Shown here: positions 47,254 to 55,798 of the stretch, piece by piece
Numbering within the stretch: position 1 is the stretch's first letter
Layout of the letters: the number at the start of each line of letters is the position of its first letter
Assembly: GCF_003858645.1 (NCBI RefSeq)
Contig: NZ_RQJP01000006.1
Location: 186,001-250,000, forward strand
DNA from: Larkinella knui
Lineage (GTDB): Bacteria; Bacteroidota; Bacteroidia; Cytophagales; Spirosomataceae
Reading direction: 5' to 3'
DNA length: 64,000 bases
Translations under genes and position numbers: made by a program
Notes under the pieces: generated by a model
What the model was told of the DNA's origin: nothing
Seen by the model: only the letters and a program-made list of their open reading frames with translations
The model's database searches: none

Positions 47254-47257
47254 TGGT

Positions 47258-47617
47258 ATGGCCATTGTGACCGATCTGGAAACCGTTCATCGTGAAGTAA
47301 CCGACATCATGAAGCGGCACTACGGTGATCGACTTGCCAAAATTTTGCTGTTTGGGTCCTATGCGCGGGGTGATTTTCACGAAGAGTCTGATGTTGATTA
47401 TTTAGTCTTATTAGACGAAGAAAATGTGTCTCCCTTCAAAGAAGTGACGACTACAGCTGCCGATCGAAACGCATTTTATCTCGAAACTTCCATTACCATA
47501 TCGGCTGTTGTCGTTTCTCTTGGTCAATTCCTCACCTCAAACCGCATTTTTTTCAGAGAGGTTAAACGAGACGGAAAATGCATTTATGAGCGAGGATTTG
47601 AAACAATACTTGCGTAA
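47258..47617 (+). CDS. MNT-type nucleotidyltransferase (likely antitoxin of an MNT/HEPN pair)
   Basis: 119 residues from the ATG at 47258 (MAIVTDLETVHREVTDIMKR). The minimal nucleotidyltransferase signature GSYARG (33-38) followed by DVD (45-47) is complete, with a third acidic candidate near E84, so it is likely active. In MntA/HepT-type systems the nucleotidyltransferase modifies and blocks the HEPN partner. The gene lies 4 bases behind ftsY and overlaps the HEPN gene by 32 bases, so translation of the two is coupled. It could share ftsY transcription. Confidence 0.85.
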   Translation: MAIVTDLETVHREVTDIMKRHYGDRLAKILLFGSYARGDFHEESDVDYLVLLDEENVSPFKEVTTTAADRNAFYLETSITISAVVVSLGQFLTSNRIFFREVKRDGKCIYERGFETILA

Positions 47618-47960
47618 AGCGCACGATTATCTGAGTATTGCGAAAAATGCACTATCGACTGACCTACCAGTAGGCGCTATTACGCCTGCTTATTATTGCT
47701 TTTTCTGGGTTGTGCGAGGGCTTTTATATGAGAAGAATATTGTGACGAAACGCCATTCTGGTGCCCGTGACATGTTTTCGCTTCATTACATAAAAACAGG
47801 TGAACTCCCTCAGCGTTTTAGCAATGACTTCAGTGTATTATTCGAACGACGTCAAATTGCGGATTATGATCTGGAGGGCGATTTCCCCACGTATGAAATT
47901 GAACAGGTAGTTGAAATTGCGGAGAACTTCTTGATGTATGTCGAAGAAAAATATGCGTAA
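47586..47960 (+). CDS. HEPN domain protein (likely partner/toxin of the MNT gene)
   Basis: 124 residues from the ATG at 47586 (MSEDLKQYLRKAHDYLSIAK), overlapping the MNT gene by 32 bases. The four-helix HEPN bundle is visible, with AITPAYYCFFWVVRGLLYEK (helix 2) and the conserved ERRQIADYD (87-95). This is the RxxADY form of the HEPN_MNT family, which lacks the Rx4-6H ribonuclease motif of HepT. Its toxicity is therefore uncertain; it may bind rather than cut RNA. The next gene overlaps its end by 23 bases. Confidence 0.82.
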   Translation: MSEDLKQYLRKAHDYLSIAKNALSTDLPVGAITPAYYCFFWVVRGLLYEKNIVTKRHSGARDMFSLHYIKTGELPQRFSNDFSVLFERRQIADYDLEGDFPTYEIEQVVEIAENFLMYVEEKYA

Positions 47961-48426
47961 CAATCACAATTCCACACCATTAACACCGTATCTACTTTTA
48001 ATGGCGTTCGCCCTTCTCTCCGCCTGCAAACCCACTCAAACCAGCAAATCGTTTCAGGGCATTTGCGGCACGGTTCTTTTCAAATCCGGCAACCACATGC
48101 CCGGCCCCGACCGCCCGATGCCCAAAGGCCAGCCCGTCGTTCGGGAGGTTTTAGTTTACGAACTGACGAAAATCGACCAGACGGAAGCCACCGACGACGG
48201 GTTTTATACCAAAATCAACACCCGACTCGTCAAGAAAGTAAAATCGGGCAAAGACGGCACGTTTTGCGTCAGTCTGCCAACGGGCACTTACTCCGTATTG
48301 GTGCAGGAGGAAAAAGGTTTGTACGCCAATCAGTCCGACGGCCAAAACAACATTTTTCCGGTGACGGTGGCGAAAAACCGCCGGTCAACAATCACGTTTG
48401 ACATTTCGTATCAGGCGGTATTTTAA
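47938..48426 (+). CDS. Lipoprotein, unknown function
   Basis: 162 residues. A lipoprotein signal peptide (lipobox LLSAC near residue 26-30) places it on the outer membrane. The mature part holds a carboxypeptidase-regulatory-like beta sandwich: FQGICGTVLFKSGNHMPGPD, GKDGTFCVSLPTGTYSVLVQ and a Gly/Thr-Thr end. The start is at 47938 or the Met five codons later (47953); both overlap or abut the HEPN gene. Not a toxin-related gene by appearance. Confidence 0.72.
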   Translation: MSKKNMRNNHNSTPLTPYLLLMAFALLSACKPTQTSKSFQGICGTVLFKSGNHMPGPDRPMPKGQPVVREVLVYELTKIDQTEATDDGFYTKINTRLVKKVKSGKDGTFCVSLPTGTYSVLVQEEKGLYANQSDGQNNIFPVTVAKNRRSTITFDISYQAVF

Positions 48427-48431
48427 CCGTC

Positions 48432-49073
48432 ATGAATGTTTTTCTGATCACGGTATCGGTTCTGGCCCCCTTCGGCTGGGTCATCTACAAGTTGCTCCGC
48501 TACTCCGCCCAAACCATCGGTGACGAATCCCCACTGGTGATTGTCGTTACCTACGAAATTGAGGACTGGGAGTATTTTGTCAGCTTCAATTTTTTCTTTT
48601 TACTCTTTTTTACCCTGATCAATCTATTTTTTCTCTACGCTGCCGTATTCTTCCAGATTTCCGCTGCAGCCGTCTCCTGGCACTGGTTTATTAGATTATG
48701 TTTTCTGGCTAGCTCAGTTTACGCCTTGTGGTGGTGCGTTCTCCTTTTTCGGCTTGAATGGCAATATTGGCTCATCACGAAAGGGAAAACCATTACGCTC
48801 GACCCGACCGATAAAAGCCTGGAAATAGCGACCAGCCAGGAAACGGTTCGCTTAACGGCCGCCGACGTGGATGAGGTCGAAAAACATGCGCCCGGTCTTA
48901 ATTCCGGCAAAATGGTTGCTGGTTACCAGTATTTCATTTTTAAATTGAAAGACGGACGCCGGGTTTACCTCAATCATAACAAGAGCTACCTGGATTTTGC
49001 CATCGACGATTATTTCAAAACCGTTCCCACCCAGCGCATTTCCCATAAAATTCCGTGGATTGTTGCCCCATAA
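48432..49073 (+). CDS. Membrane protein of unknown function
   Basis: 213 residues with three predicted membrane helices (about 2-18, 49-78 and 83-106). A soluble C-terminal domain follows, with TKGKTITLDPTDKSLEIATS and YQYFIFKLKDGRRVYLNHNK, resembling a PH-like beta domain. I recognise no named family. It starts 5 bases after the lipoprotein gene, so they are likely co-transcribed. Confidence 0.68.
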   Translation: MNVFLITVSVLAPFGWVIYKLLRYSAQTIGDESPLVIVVTYEIEDWEYFVSFNFFFLLFFTLINLFFLYAAVFFQISAAAVSWHWFIRLCFLASSVYALWWCVLLFRLEWQYWLITKGKTITLDPTDKSLEIATSQETVRLTAADVDEVEKHAPGLNSGKMVAGYQYFIFKLKDGRRVYLNHNKSYLDFAIDDYFKTVPTQRISHKIPWIVAP

Positions 49074-49166
49074 CTTTCTCCTGAATTGTACTTTTCCGAA
49101 CTTTGCCCAAAATACCGGTGTTGTGCCAAAACGGCCACCGCTCCGGGTACTTAGCATTCTACTATT

Positions 49167-50477
49167 TTGAAAACAAAAGGATTACGCACGAATAAAATCA
49201 ATATTGTTACGCTGGGCTGTTCCAAAAACCTGGTGGATTCGGAAGTTCTGTTTACCCAATTGAAGGGCAATGGCTACAACGTGTCGCACGAATCCAAGAA
49301 AGACGACGCCAACATTGTGGTTATCAATACCTGCGGTTTTATCGATAATGCCAAGGAAGAATCGATCAACACCATTCTGCGGTATGTGGATGCCAAAGAG
49401 GCCGGCGTGGTCGACAAAGTATACGTAACCGGCTGTTTGTCACATCGCTACAAAGATGAACTGGAAATTGAAATGCCGACTGTCGATGCGTGGTTTGGGA
49501 CCAACGAATTGCCGCGATTGCTCAAAACACTGAAAGCCGATTACAAACACGAGCTCGTGGGCGAGCGGCTTTTGACAACCCCCGCTCATTACGCGTACCT
49601 GAAAATTGCGGAAGGCTGCGACCGTCCGTGTTCGTTCTGCGCCATTCCGCTCATGCGTGGCCATCACGTTTCGCGTCCGGCAGAAGAGTTGATCAAGGAA
49701 GCACAGTCGCTGGCCCGGCGCGGCACGAAAGAACTGATTCTGATTGCCCAGGATTTGACCTATTACGGGCTGGATATTTACAAAAAACGCACGCTGGCCG
49801 ACCTCATCAACCGCCTGGCCGACGTTGAAGGCATCGACTGGATTCGGTTGCAATATGCCTATCCGTCCGGTTTTCCGATAAACGTGCTCGATGTAATGCG
49901 CGAGCGGTCGAATGTTTGCAATTATCTGGATATGCCGCTGCAAACCGGCTCGACGGAACTGCTCAAAACCATGCGCCGGGGCATTACCCGCGAGAAAACC
50001 GAAGCCCTGATCGAAACCATTCGCGAGAAAGTACCCGGTATTGCGCTCCGGACCACGCTCATTGTCGGACATCCCGGCGAAACGGAAGCGATGTTTGACG
50101 AAACGTATGCGTTTGTGGAAAAGATGCGTTTCGACCGGCTGGGAGCCTTTACGTATTCCCACGAAGACAATACGCACTCGTACACGATGCCCGACGACAT
50201 TCCGGCCGACATCAAGCAGGAACGCGCCGACGCCATCATGGATCTTCAGCAGGGCATTTCATCGGAGCTGAATCAGGAAAAGCTCGGCCATACGTACAAG
50301 GTGCTGTTCGACCGGAAAGAAGGCGGTTTTTTCATCGGCCGAACGGAATTTGATTCGCCCGAAGTCGACAATGAAGTGCTGGTTCCGGCGGGTCAGTATG
50401 TCCGGCAGGGTGATTTCGCCAACGTCCGCATCACAGAAGCCCACGAGTTCGACTTATACGGTGTAGTAACCGTATAA
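49167..50477 (+). CDS. rimO: Ribosomal protein S12 methylthiotransferase RimO
   Basis: Radical SAM enzyme that adds a methylthio group to Asp of ribosomal protein S12. It is 436 residues starting with TTG at 49167 (MKTKGLRTNKINIVTLGCSK); no in-frame ATG lies nearby. The N-terminal MTTase domain has conserved Cys in TLGCSKN, INTCGF and VTGCLS. The radical SAM cluster is CDRPCSFCAIP (about 151-161). A C-terminal TRAM domain (about 370-436) follows. The methylthio-adding role follows from the family. Confidence 0.95.
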   Translation: MKTKGLRTNKINIVTLGCSKNLVDSEVLFTQLKGNGYNVSHESKKDDANIVVINTCGFIDNAKEESINTILRYVDAKEAGVVDKVYVTGCLSHRYKDELEIEMPTVDAWFGTNELPRLLKTLKADYKHELVGERLLTTPAHYAYLKIAEGCDRPCSFCAIPLMRGHHVSRPAEELIKEAQSLARRGTKELILIAQDLTYYGLDIYKKRTLADLINRLADVEGIDWIRLQYAYPSGFPINVLDVMRERSNVCNYLDMPLQTGSTELLKTMRRGITREKTEALIETIREKVPGIALRTTLIVGHPGETEAMFDETYAFVEKMRFDRLGAFTYSHEDNTHSYTMPDDIPADIKQERADAIMDLQQGISSELNQEKLGHTYKVLFDRKEGGFFIGRTEFDSPEVDNEVLVPAGQYVRQGDFANVRITEAHEFDLYGVVTV

Positions 50478-50518
50478 CAAAAATAGCTAACTCCCTCTCA
50501 ACCAAGCCGGTTTTTCAG

Positions 50519-50526
50519 TATATTTG
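50519..50526 (+). promoter_or_regulatory. Candidate -7 element of the histidine kinase
   Basis: TATATTTG (TAnnTTTG), 22 bases before the ATG at 50548, with no clear TTG at the -33 distance. Confidence 0.4.
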
Positions 50527-50547
50527 GGTCCGAACCTTCCCGACGGT

Positions 50548-52500
50548 ATGGCTTCTCTTTACCGGCTTATTGCGTTTTTGTGGCTTCTGTCTCCGGTTCT
50601 GGCCCGGGCAGATCAACCTGCTATATCCATTTCGTCTGGTAACCAAACCCATTTTCTCGATCATGACCTCTGGTTTGTTCAGGATACCGCCCATCGCCTG
50701 ACCATCGATCAGATTTTGCGCCCGGAGCTGGCCGCGGCTTTCCAACCCAGTTTGTCACCCATTCCCAATTTTGGCTACACCAGCGGCAGTCAACACGCCT
50801 ACCCGGTCTGGTTGCGCTTCCGACTCAAAAATACGTCCGGTCAACTTCAGGCCCTGTTCTGCGAAATTGATTTCTGGGCTTTCGACGATCTGCAACTGTT
50901 CATCACCGACGGGCAAAAACTGCTCCATCGCTCGCCCGTGTACGGCTGGAAAACGCCGGTCACGCGAAAAGGGGTTTACCACCGGAATTATTGGTTTCCG
51001 TTTTCCTTGCCCGCCGGTGCGGAAGTAACCTGCTATGTTCGGGCGCTTAAAAGCCGCGGGGTGCAGGTGGTTCCCATCACCATCCGGCCGCAAAGTACAC
51101 TCGACACTTTTATTTTAAGCGATTACGCCTTCTGGGGCGGTATTTTTGCCGTATTCCTGTTCGTTATCGTCATTAGTTTCTTCTTTTACCTGACCACCAT
51201 CGACCGCATTTACGCCAAGTACATTTTGTGTGTAATCGGTCTGGCGGGTTATTTTTTCATCAATGACGGTTTTTTGTACCAGTTCTTCTTCGAAAGTCAG
51301 TTTCGGATGCCCAACCGAAATATTTATTTCGTGTTTCCACTGCTGCTCTTTTTCTTCCAGCTGCTGTTTGTCCGATCCTTTCTGTCACTGGAAAATACGC
51401 CCAGCCGCTTGTGGCATCGCGTGGCAACCGTGGCTCTGATCGGGGGCGTGTTCTGCCTGACTTCCTTACTGATCGAATGGATCACCTACGTGCCGCCCGT
51501 AGTTGAACTGATCGTGATGCGGATTTTCATTGTTTTTTACTGGCTTCCTATGCCGTTGATCTGGGCGTTTATCGTGATCAACCTGATCCGGCGGTATCGT
51601 GTGCAGGAAGCCTGGCTCTATCTGGTGGCCGTCAGTCCGTTTTATACGCTCAACTTCCTGATTATTCTTTGCAATCTCGAGCTATTTCCAACCTACGCTT
51701 TTCTGGAGAGCTACGAAAATTTTGCGCTAGCCGCTTTGTTTGAAGTGATGATTCTGACGTTTGGGTTGGCGTATCGGTACAAACTCATTCGTGACCACAA
51801 CGAGCGACTCAGCGAAGAGCGAACCCTGCAACAACGGCTGGCCTACGAAGCGCACGTGCAGGGATTACAGCTCAAAAATGATTCGTTGCAGGAAAAAGAG
51901 CGGATTGCCCGCGATCTGCACGATAACGTCGGGGCTCAGTTATCTTTCATTGTCAACAGCTTACAGCAAATCGGGCGCCAAGCCGAGAAGCAGGCGGTGG
52001 CCAACACGCACCAGTTATCCTCGCAGCTCCGGTCGGTTGTCGATTACACCCGCGAAGCCATCAAAATGCTCCGCGATACCATCTGGGCCATCCATCAGGA
52101 GAGTTTTACGCTGGACGAATTTGAGGAGCGGATCAACCACTACGTCAACCGGTATTTCCAGCAAATGGACCCGCTCCGGATTACGATTCAAACGGAGGGC
52201 CAACTCGCTCAGCCGCTGACGTCCGTGCAGGCACTGAACATGTTTCGGATTATGCAGGAAGCCTTACACAACGTTGTTAAACACGCCCAGGCTACGGAAG
52301 TGACGGTTCTGCTCCAAGCCAAACCCGATGGTGCTTTTCACCTGAGTGTCAGCGATAATGGCAACGGCTTATCGTGGCATCAGGACGAATCGCTTGAGCA
52401 TCACTACGGACTACAAAACATGAAGAAACGGGCCGAAGAACTGGGCGGCCACTTCCGGATCTACTCCGACCGCGGCACGGTTGTGGAAGTAGCCGTTTAG
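50548..52500 (+). CDS. 7TM sensor histidine kinase (7TMR-DISM type), orphan
   Basis: 650 residues from the ATG at 50548 (MASLYRLIAFLWLLSPVLAR); a TTG start 8 codons earlier is less likely. A signal peptide (about 1-22) is followed by an extracellular 7TMR-DISMED2-type beta domain (about 30-180) and a seven-helix 7TM_DISM core (about 190-400). The HisKA_3 domain has H458 in RIARDLHDNVGAQLS, then HATPase_c with VSDNGNGLSW and GLQNMKKRAEELGG. It phosphorylates a NarL/LuxR-type regulator, but none lies beside it; both neighbours are convergent or unrelated. Ligand unknown. Confidence 0.92.
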   Translation: MASLYRLIAFLWLLSPVLARADQPAISISSGNQTHFLDHDLWFVQDTAHRLTIDQILRPELAAAFQPSLSPIPNFGYTSGSQHAYPVWLRFRLKNTSGQLQALFCEIDFWAFDDLQLFITDGQKLLHRSPVYGWKTPVTRKGVYHRNYWFPFSLPAGAEVTCYVRALKSRGVQVVPITIRPQSTLDTFILSDYAFWGGIFAVFLFVIVISFFFYLTTIDRIYAKYILCVIGLAGYFFINDGFLYQFFFESQFRMPNRNIYFVFPLLLFFFQLLFVRSFLSLENTPSRLWHRVATVALIGGVFCLTSLLIEWITYVPPVVELIVMRIFIVFYWLPMPLIWAFIVINLIRRYRVQEAWLYLVAVSPFYTLNFLIILCNLELFPTYAFLESYENFALAALFEVMILTFGLAYRYKLIRDHNERLSEERTLQQRLAYEAHVQGLQLKNDSLQEKERIARDLHDNVGAQLSFIVNSLQQIGRQAEKQAVANTHQLSSQLRSVVDYTREAIKMLRDTIWAIHQESFTLDEFEERINHYVNRYFQQMDPLRITIQTEGQLAQPLTSVQALNMFRIMQEALHNVVKHAQATEVTVLLQAKPDGAFHLSVSDNGNGLSWHQDESLEHHYGLQNMKKRAEELGGHFRIYSDRGTVVEVAV

Positions 52501-52503
52501 CAC

Positions 52504-52523
52504 CCACGGCCGTCCGGCCGTGG
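52504..52523. repeat. Palindrome CCACGGCC/GGCCGTGG between convergent genes
   Basis: Perfect 8-bp stem with a 4-base loop (GTCC), between the histidine kinase stop and the aldehyde dehydrogenase stop. Resembles the palindrome at 3867-3884 (shared CACGG/CCGTG and a following GTAC). No T-run on either strand, so it is better treated as a repeat unit than as a typical terminator. Confidence 0.55.
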
Positions 52524-52527
52524 TACG

Positions 52528-53883
52528 TTATTCGATCCAGACGGTTTTGATATTCAGGAATTCCTTCATGCCAACCTCCGACAACTCCCGTCCGAAACCC
52601 GACAGCTTCACCCCGCCAAAGGGCACGCGCGCATCGGAGCGCATCAGTGAATTGACAAACACCGAACCCGCCTGAATTTGCCGCGCCAGTCGGTCGGCCC
52701 GATCCAGATCCTGCGTCCAGAGTGCCGAACCCAAGCCGTAGTTGGATTGGTTGGCGAGTTTGACCGCATCCTGTTCGTCTTTGGCTTCGATCACGACCGC
52801 CAGCGGGCCGAAGGTTTCTTCGTCGAATGCTGTCATACCCGGTTTTACTTTATCGAGCAAAATCGGTTGAACATTGCAACCCGCCCGGTTGCCGCCCGAC
52901 AGAATACGGGCTCCCTGCCGAACCGTTTCTGCGCATTGGCGTTCAATGGTTTCGGCCAGATCAATTCGCGCCACCGGCCCCATCGTCGTCGTTTCCAGCG
53001 TCGGGTCGCCCTGCTGAATGGCCTGAATATGATGTAAAACCCGCTCAGTAAATTCTTTTTTAACCGACTTTTCGACAATAAACCGCTTGGCGGCAATGCA
53101 GCTTTGTCCGGCGTTCTGCATCCGCGATTGGGCGGCTACTTCAGCGGCTTTTTCCAGATCAGCATCGGCCAGCACAATCAGGGCGTCACTACCGCCCAGT
53201 TCCAGAACCGATTTCTTGATCTGGCTTCCGGCAATACCGGCCACCGACGCCCCGGCTCTTTCGCTACCGGTCAACGTGACGGCTTTGACGCGTGGGTCTT
53301 TCAGAACGGTTTCAACGGTTTTTGATTCGATGAGCAGGGACTGAAAAGCACCGGTCGGAAAGTCACAGGCGCGGAAGATTTCTTCAATGGCCAGCGAACA
53401 ACCGCTGACGTTGGCGGCATGTTTGAGCAAACCGACATTGCCGGCCAGCAACGACGGAATGGCAAACCGGAACACCTGCCAGAACGGGAAATTCCAGGGC
53501 ATAACGGCCAGCACGACGCCCAGCGGCTGATAGGAAATAAAACTCTTTTTGGCTTCCGTTTCAATCGCCCGATCGGCCAGAAATTTCGGTGCATGTGCGA
53601 GGTAGTAATCACAACCTACGGCACATTTCTCAATTTCGGCAGCGGATTCCTTGAGCGTTTTGCCCATTTCGGCGGTCATCAATTCGGCGTAACGCTGCTT
53701 TTCGCTGCGTAGGTAAGCGGCCACTTTTCGGAAATACGCCAGACGTTCCTCCAGCGACAGGGCCGACCAGTCTGTAAAAGCGCGATCGGCCTGTTTGATT
53801 TTCCGGTCGAGAGACTGCGCACTCAAAGCCGGGTAGGTTTTAATCTTTTTCTGGGTGTAGGGATTGACCGATGTAACGTTCAT
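52528..53883 (-). CDS. Aldehyde dehydrogenase, succinate-semialdehyde dehydrogenase type
   Basis: 451 residues from the ATG at 53883 (MNVTSVNPYTQKKIKTYPAL); the start 9 codons upstream overlaps the terminator. NAD(P)-binding and catalytic motifs are complete: LGVVLAVMPWNFPFWQ, E228 in VLELGGSD, and C262 in NAGQSCIAAKRF. The pattern is closest to GabD/Sad-type enzymes that oxidise succinate semialdehyde. It is a single gene here, with no gabT-like aminotransferase beside it, so the substrate is uncertain. Confidence 0.9.
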   Translation of the reverse strand: MNVTSVNPYTQKKIKTYPALSAQSLDRKIKQADRAFTDWSALSLEERLAYFRKVAAYLRSEKQRYAELMTAEMGKTLKESAAEIEKCAVGCDYYLAHAPKFLADRAIETEAKKSFISYQPLGVVLAVMPWNFPFWQVFRFAIPSLLAGNVGLLKHAANVSGCSLAIEEIFRACDFPTGAFQSLLIESKTVETVLKDPRVKAVTLTGSERAGASVAGIAGSQIKKSVLELGGSDALIVLADADLEKAAEVAAQSRMQNAGQSCIAAKRFIVEKSVKKEFTERVLHHIQAIQQGDPTLETTTMGPVARIDLAETIERQCAETVRQGARILSGGNRAGCNVQPILLDKVKPGMTAFDEETFGPLAVVIEAKDEQDAVKLANQSNYGLGSALWTQDLDRADRLARQIQAGSVFVNSLMRSDARVPFGGVKLSGFGRELSEVGMKEFLNIKTVWIE

Positions 53884-53907
53884 AGCACGCTGGTTTTTAT
53901 ACGTAAA

Positions 53908-53941
53908 CAAAAAAACACCCCAACCGATTGAGCAGTTGGGG
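53908..53941 (-). terminator. Terminator of the marR gene
   Basis: Minus strand: 7-bp stem CCCCAAC/GTTGGGG (53935-53941 and 53918-53924), followed by TGTTTTTTTG. It lies 22 bases after the marR stop and before the aldehyde dehydrogenase start. Confidence 0.82.
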
Positions 53942-53962
53942 CGAATTTTGGGTAGTTAGAAA

Positions 53963-54487
53963 TCAAGGTATACAGGGTGAACCCGACAAAGGGCCGGTAT
54001 CTTTTTCGATTTCCCGCACCAGCAAAACCATGGTATCGATCATCTGTTCAACCTGCTCATAACCGGCAATGGCGTGAAATTTCGCCCGAAGCTCCTCCAT
54101 GCAGGTATGAACCGCCACCAAAAGCTGCTTGCCGCGTTCGTTGATAAAAATCTGGCTTGAGCGGGAATCCCGCTCATTTTTAACCGTATAAATATAACCG
54201 TCGTCTTCGAGCAGTTTGACGACTTTGCTCATCGCCTGTTTGGTTACACCCGCTCGTTTGGCCAGTTCATTGTTCGTAGTGCCGTGCTCTTCCAGATTGC
54301 CCAGAAAAGCAATGTAACTCGCCTTGAAATTCGTAAAGCCGAGTTCAGAGAGCCGCTGTTCGGCATGACGACCCAAAAACCGCTTCAATTTCGACATGAC
54401 CCGGCCCAACGACCGTTCACGGATCGCATAAAATAACTGAAAATCAAACGGCTGTTTAACCGCTACCACTTCGGTATTCATGATCAT
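53963..54487 (-). CDS. MarR family transcriptional regulator
   Basis: 174 residues; a second Met two codons downstream (54481) is an alternative start. The winged helix at about 60-125 shows TTNNELAKRAGVTKQAMSKV (recognition helix) and the wing KNERDSRSSQIFINERGKQL. Terminal helices form the dimer interface. It is divergent from the emrA-emrB-tolC operon, and two near-identical palindromes cover that promoter, so it is very likely a repressor of the pump. The effector is unknown. A distinctive N-terminal extension of about 25 residues is present. Confidence 0.92.
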   Translation of the reverse strand: MIMNTEVVAVKQPFDFQLFYAIRERSLGRVMSKLKRFLGRHAEQRLSELGFTNFKASYIAFLGNLEEHGTTNNELAKRAGVTKQAMSKVVKLLEDDGYIYTVKNERDSRSSQIFINERGKQLLVAVHTCMEELRAKFHAIAGYEQVEQMIDTMVLLVREIEKDTGPLSGSPCIP

Positions 54488-54610
54488 TTTAATCGTTACA
54501 GAGCCGTCAAGTTACAAATTTCCACAATGTGATACTCATGTGTTATCCAAACCAGCCGACCGATGAACCAGATTTTGGTGTATTAAAATACTATTAAAGC
54601 AGAAAGAAAG

Positions 54611-54629
54611 TAGTCAATTAAGTTGACTA
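54611..54629. promoter_or_regulatory. Operator site 1 of the emr promoter
   Basis: TAGTCAA, 5 bases TTAAG, TTGACTA: a perfect 7-bp inverted repeat. It covers the -33 TTG of the emrA promoter. The palindromic shape and length suit a MarR dimer site. Confidence 0.7.
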
Positions 54630-54653
54630 ATCCGTTAACTCGTTCTACTTTTG
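54623..54653 (+). promoter_or_regulatory. Promoter of emrA-emrB-tolC
   Basis: TTG at 54623-54625, 20 bases, TACTTTTG at 54646-54653, full consensus. The -33 element is inside operator site 1 and the expected start point falls just before operator site 2. Confidence 0.72.
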
Positions 54654-54660
54654 TGCAAAA

Positions 54661-54681
54661 TTAGTCAACCAAGTTTACTAA
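54661..54681. promoter_or_regulatory. Operator site 2 of the emr promoter
   Basis: TTAGTCAA, CCAAG, TTTACTAA: an inverted repeat with one mismatch. It aligns to site 1 over 19 bases with 3 differences (TAGTCAAxxAAGTTxACTA). Centres of the two sites are 51 bases apart, about five helical turns, so two dimers could bind on the same face. Confidence 0.7.
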
Positions 54682-54709
54682 AACAAAATTTGTTAAATTT
54701 TTTCTAAAA

Positions 54710-55795
54710 ATGGCAACAGAACAAACCACACCTGTAAAAAAGTACCTTCCGCGTCTGATTGTGCTGGTCATTGTGGTAGCGGCTGCTTTCTACGGTTTTC
54801 AATCCTATCGCTATAATCAGCACTACGAAACGACGGATAATGCGCAGATTGAAGGCAGTACAGCACCGGTTTTGGCGCGCGTAGCCGGGTATGTGCAGCA
54901 GGTCTCCATCGAAGATTATGCCGCCGTTAAACGAGGCCAGGAATTGATCACCGTCGATCCGCAGGAATACGAGGTGGCGCTGCAACAGGCCGAAGCCGAT
55001 TATCAGCAAACGCTGGCCGACATTCAAACGGCACGGGCTGATCTGCAAAACGCCCAGGCCAGTTACCGCAATGTGCAGCAAAATCTGAAAGTGACGCAAT
55101 CGAACGCGGATGTACAATCGTTGCGCGTATCGAAAGCCGCCAACGACCTCAAACGTGACGAAAATCTCTACAAAGGCCAGTCGCTGACGCAAAAGCAACT
55201 GGAAGACTCCCGCAACAACTCCGAAGTTCAGGCCCGGCAATTCGAAGCCAATGTGCAGCAGGTTGGTCTGGCGAAAACCTCGGAAGGCGTGGCGCAGGCC
55301 AACATTGCGAAAGCGCAGGCCAATATTCTGAAAGCACAGGCCCTGCTCAAAGTGAAACAGGCCGCCATCGACAACGCCAAACTCCGGCTGGGCTATGCCA
55401 AAATTACCGCTCCGATTGCCGGAAAAATTGGTAAGAAAAACGTCGTGGTCGGCCAATACGTACAACCCGGTCAGAACCTGTTCACGATCGTGAATGACTC
55501 GACGTTCTGGGTAGTCGCCAATTTTAAAGAAACCCAACTGGAACACATGCGCGTTGGTCAGCCGGTGGACGTAAAAATCGACGCCTATCCGGATCTGGAC
55601 GTAAAAGGCAAGGTGGTTTCGCTCTCGGAAGCGACGGGGGCCAAGTTTGCGCTTCTGCCGGCGGATAATGCATCCGGCAACTTCGTAAAAGTTACACAAC
55701 GCGTACCGGTGAAAATTGAAATCGAAAATCCGGCGAAATACAAAGGCTTGCTGCGCGCGGGTTTGAGTACCGACGTAGCCGTGAAAGTTCAGTAA
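54710..55795 (+). CDS. HlyD/EmrA family membrane fusion protein
   Basis: 361 residues. One N-terminal membrane helix (about 15-35) is followed by the biotinyl-lipoyl-like half (NAQIEGSTAPVLARVAGYVQ), a long coiled coil (about 85-225, rich in Ala, Gln and Lys) and the second lipoyl half with ITAPIAGKIGKKNVVVGQYV, then a beta-barrel domain. It bridges the inner-membrane EmrB-type transporter and the TolC channel encoded next. The stop is 3 bases before the transporter ATG, so translation is coupled. Confidence 0.93.
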   Translation: MATEQTTPVKKYLPRLIVLVIVVAAAFYGFQSYRYNQHYETTDNAQIEGSTAPVLARVAGYVQQVSIEDYAAVKRGQELITVDPQEYEVALQQAEADYQQTLADIQTARADLQNAQASYRNVQQNLKVTQSNADVQSLRVSKAANDLKRDENLYKGQSLTQKQLEDSRNNSEVQARQFEANVQQVGLAKTSEGVAQANIAKAQANILKAQALLKVKQAAIDNAKLRLGYAKITAPIAGKIGKKNVVVGQYVQPGQNLFTIVNDSTFWVVANFKETQLEHMRVGQPVDVKIDAYPDLDVKGKVVSLSEATGAKFALLPADNASGNFVKVTQRVPVKIEIENPAKYKGLLRAGLSTDVAVKVQ

Positions 55796-55798
55796 ATT

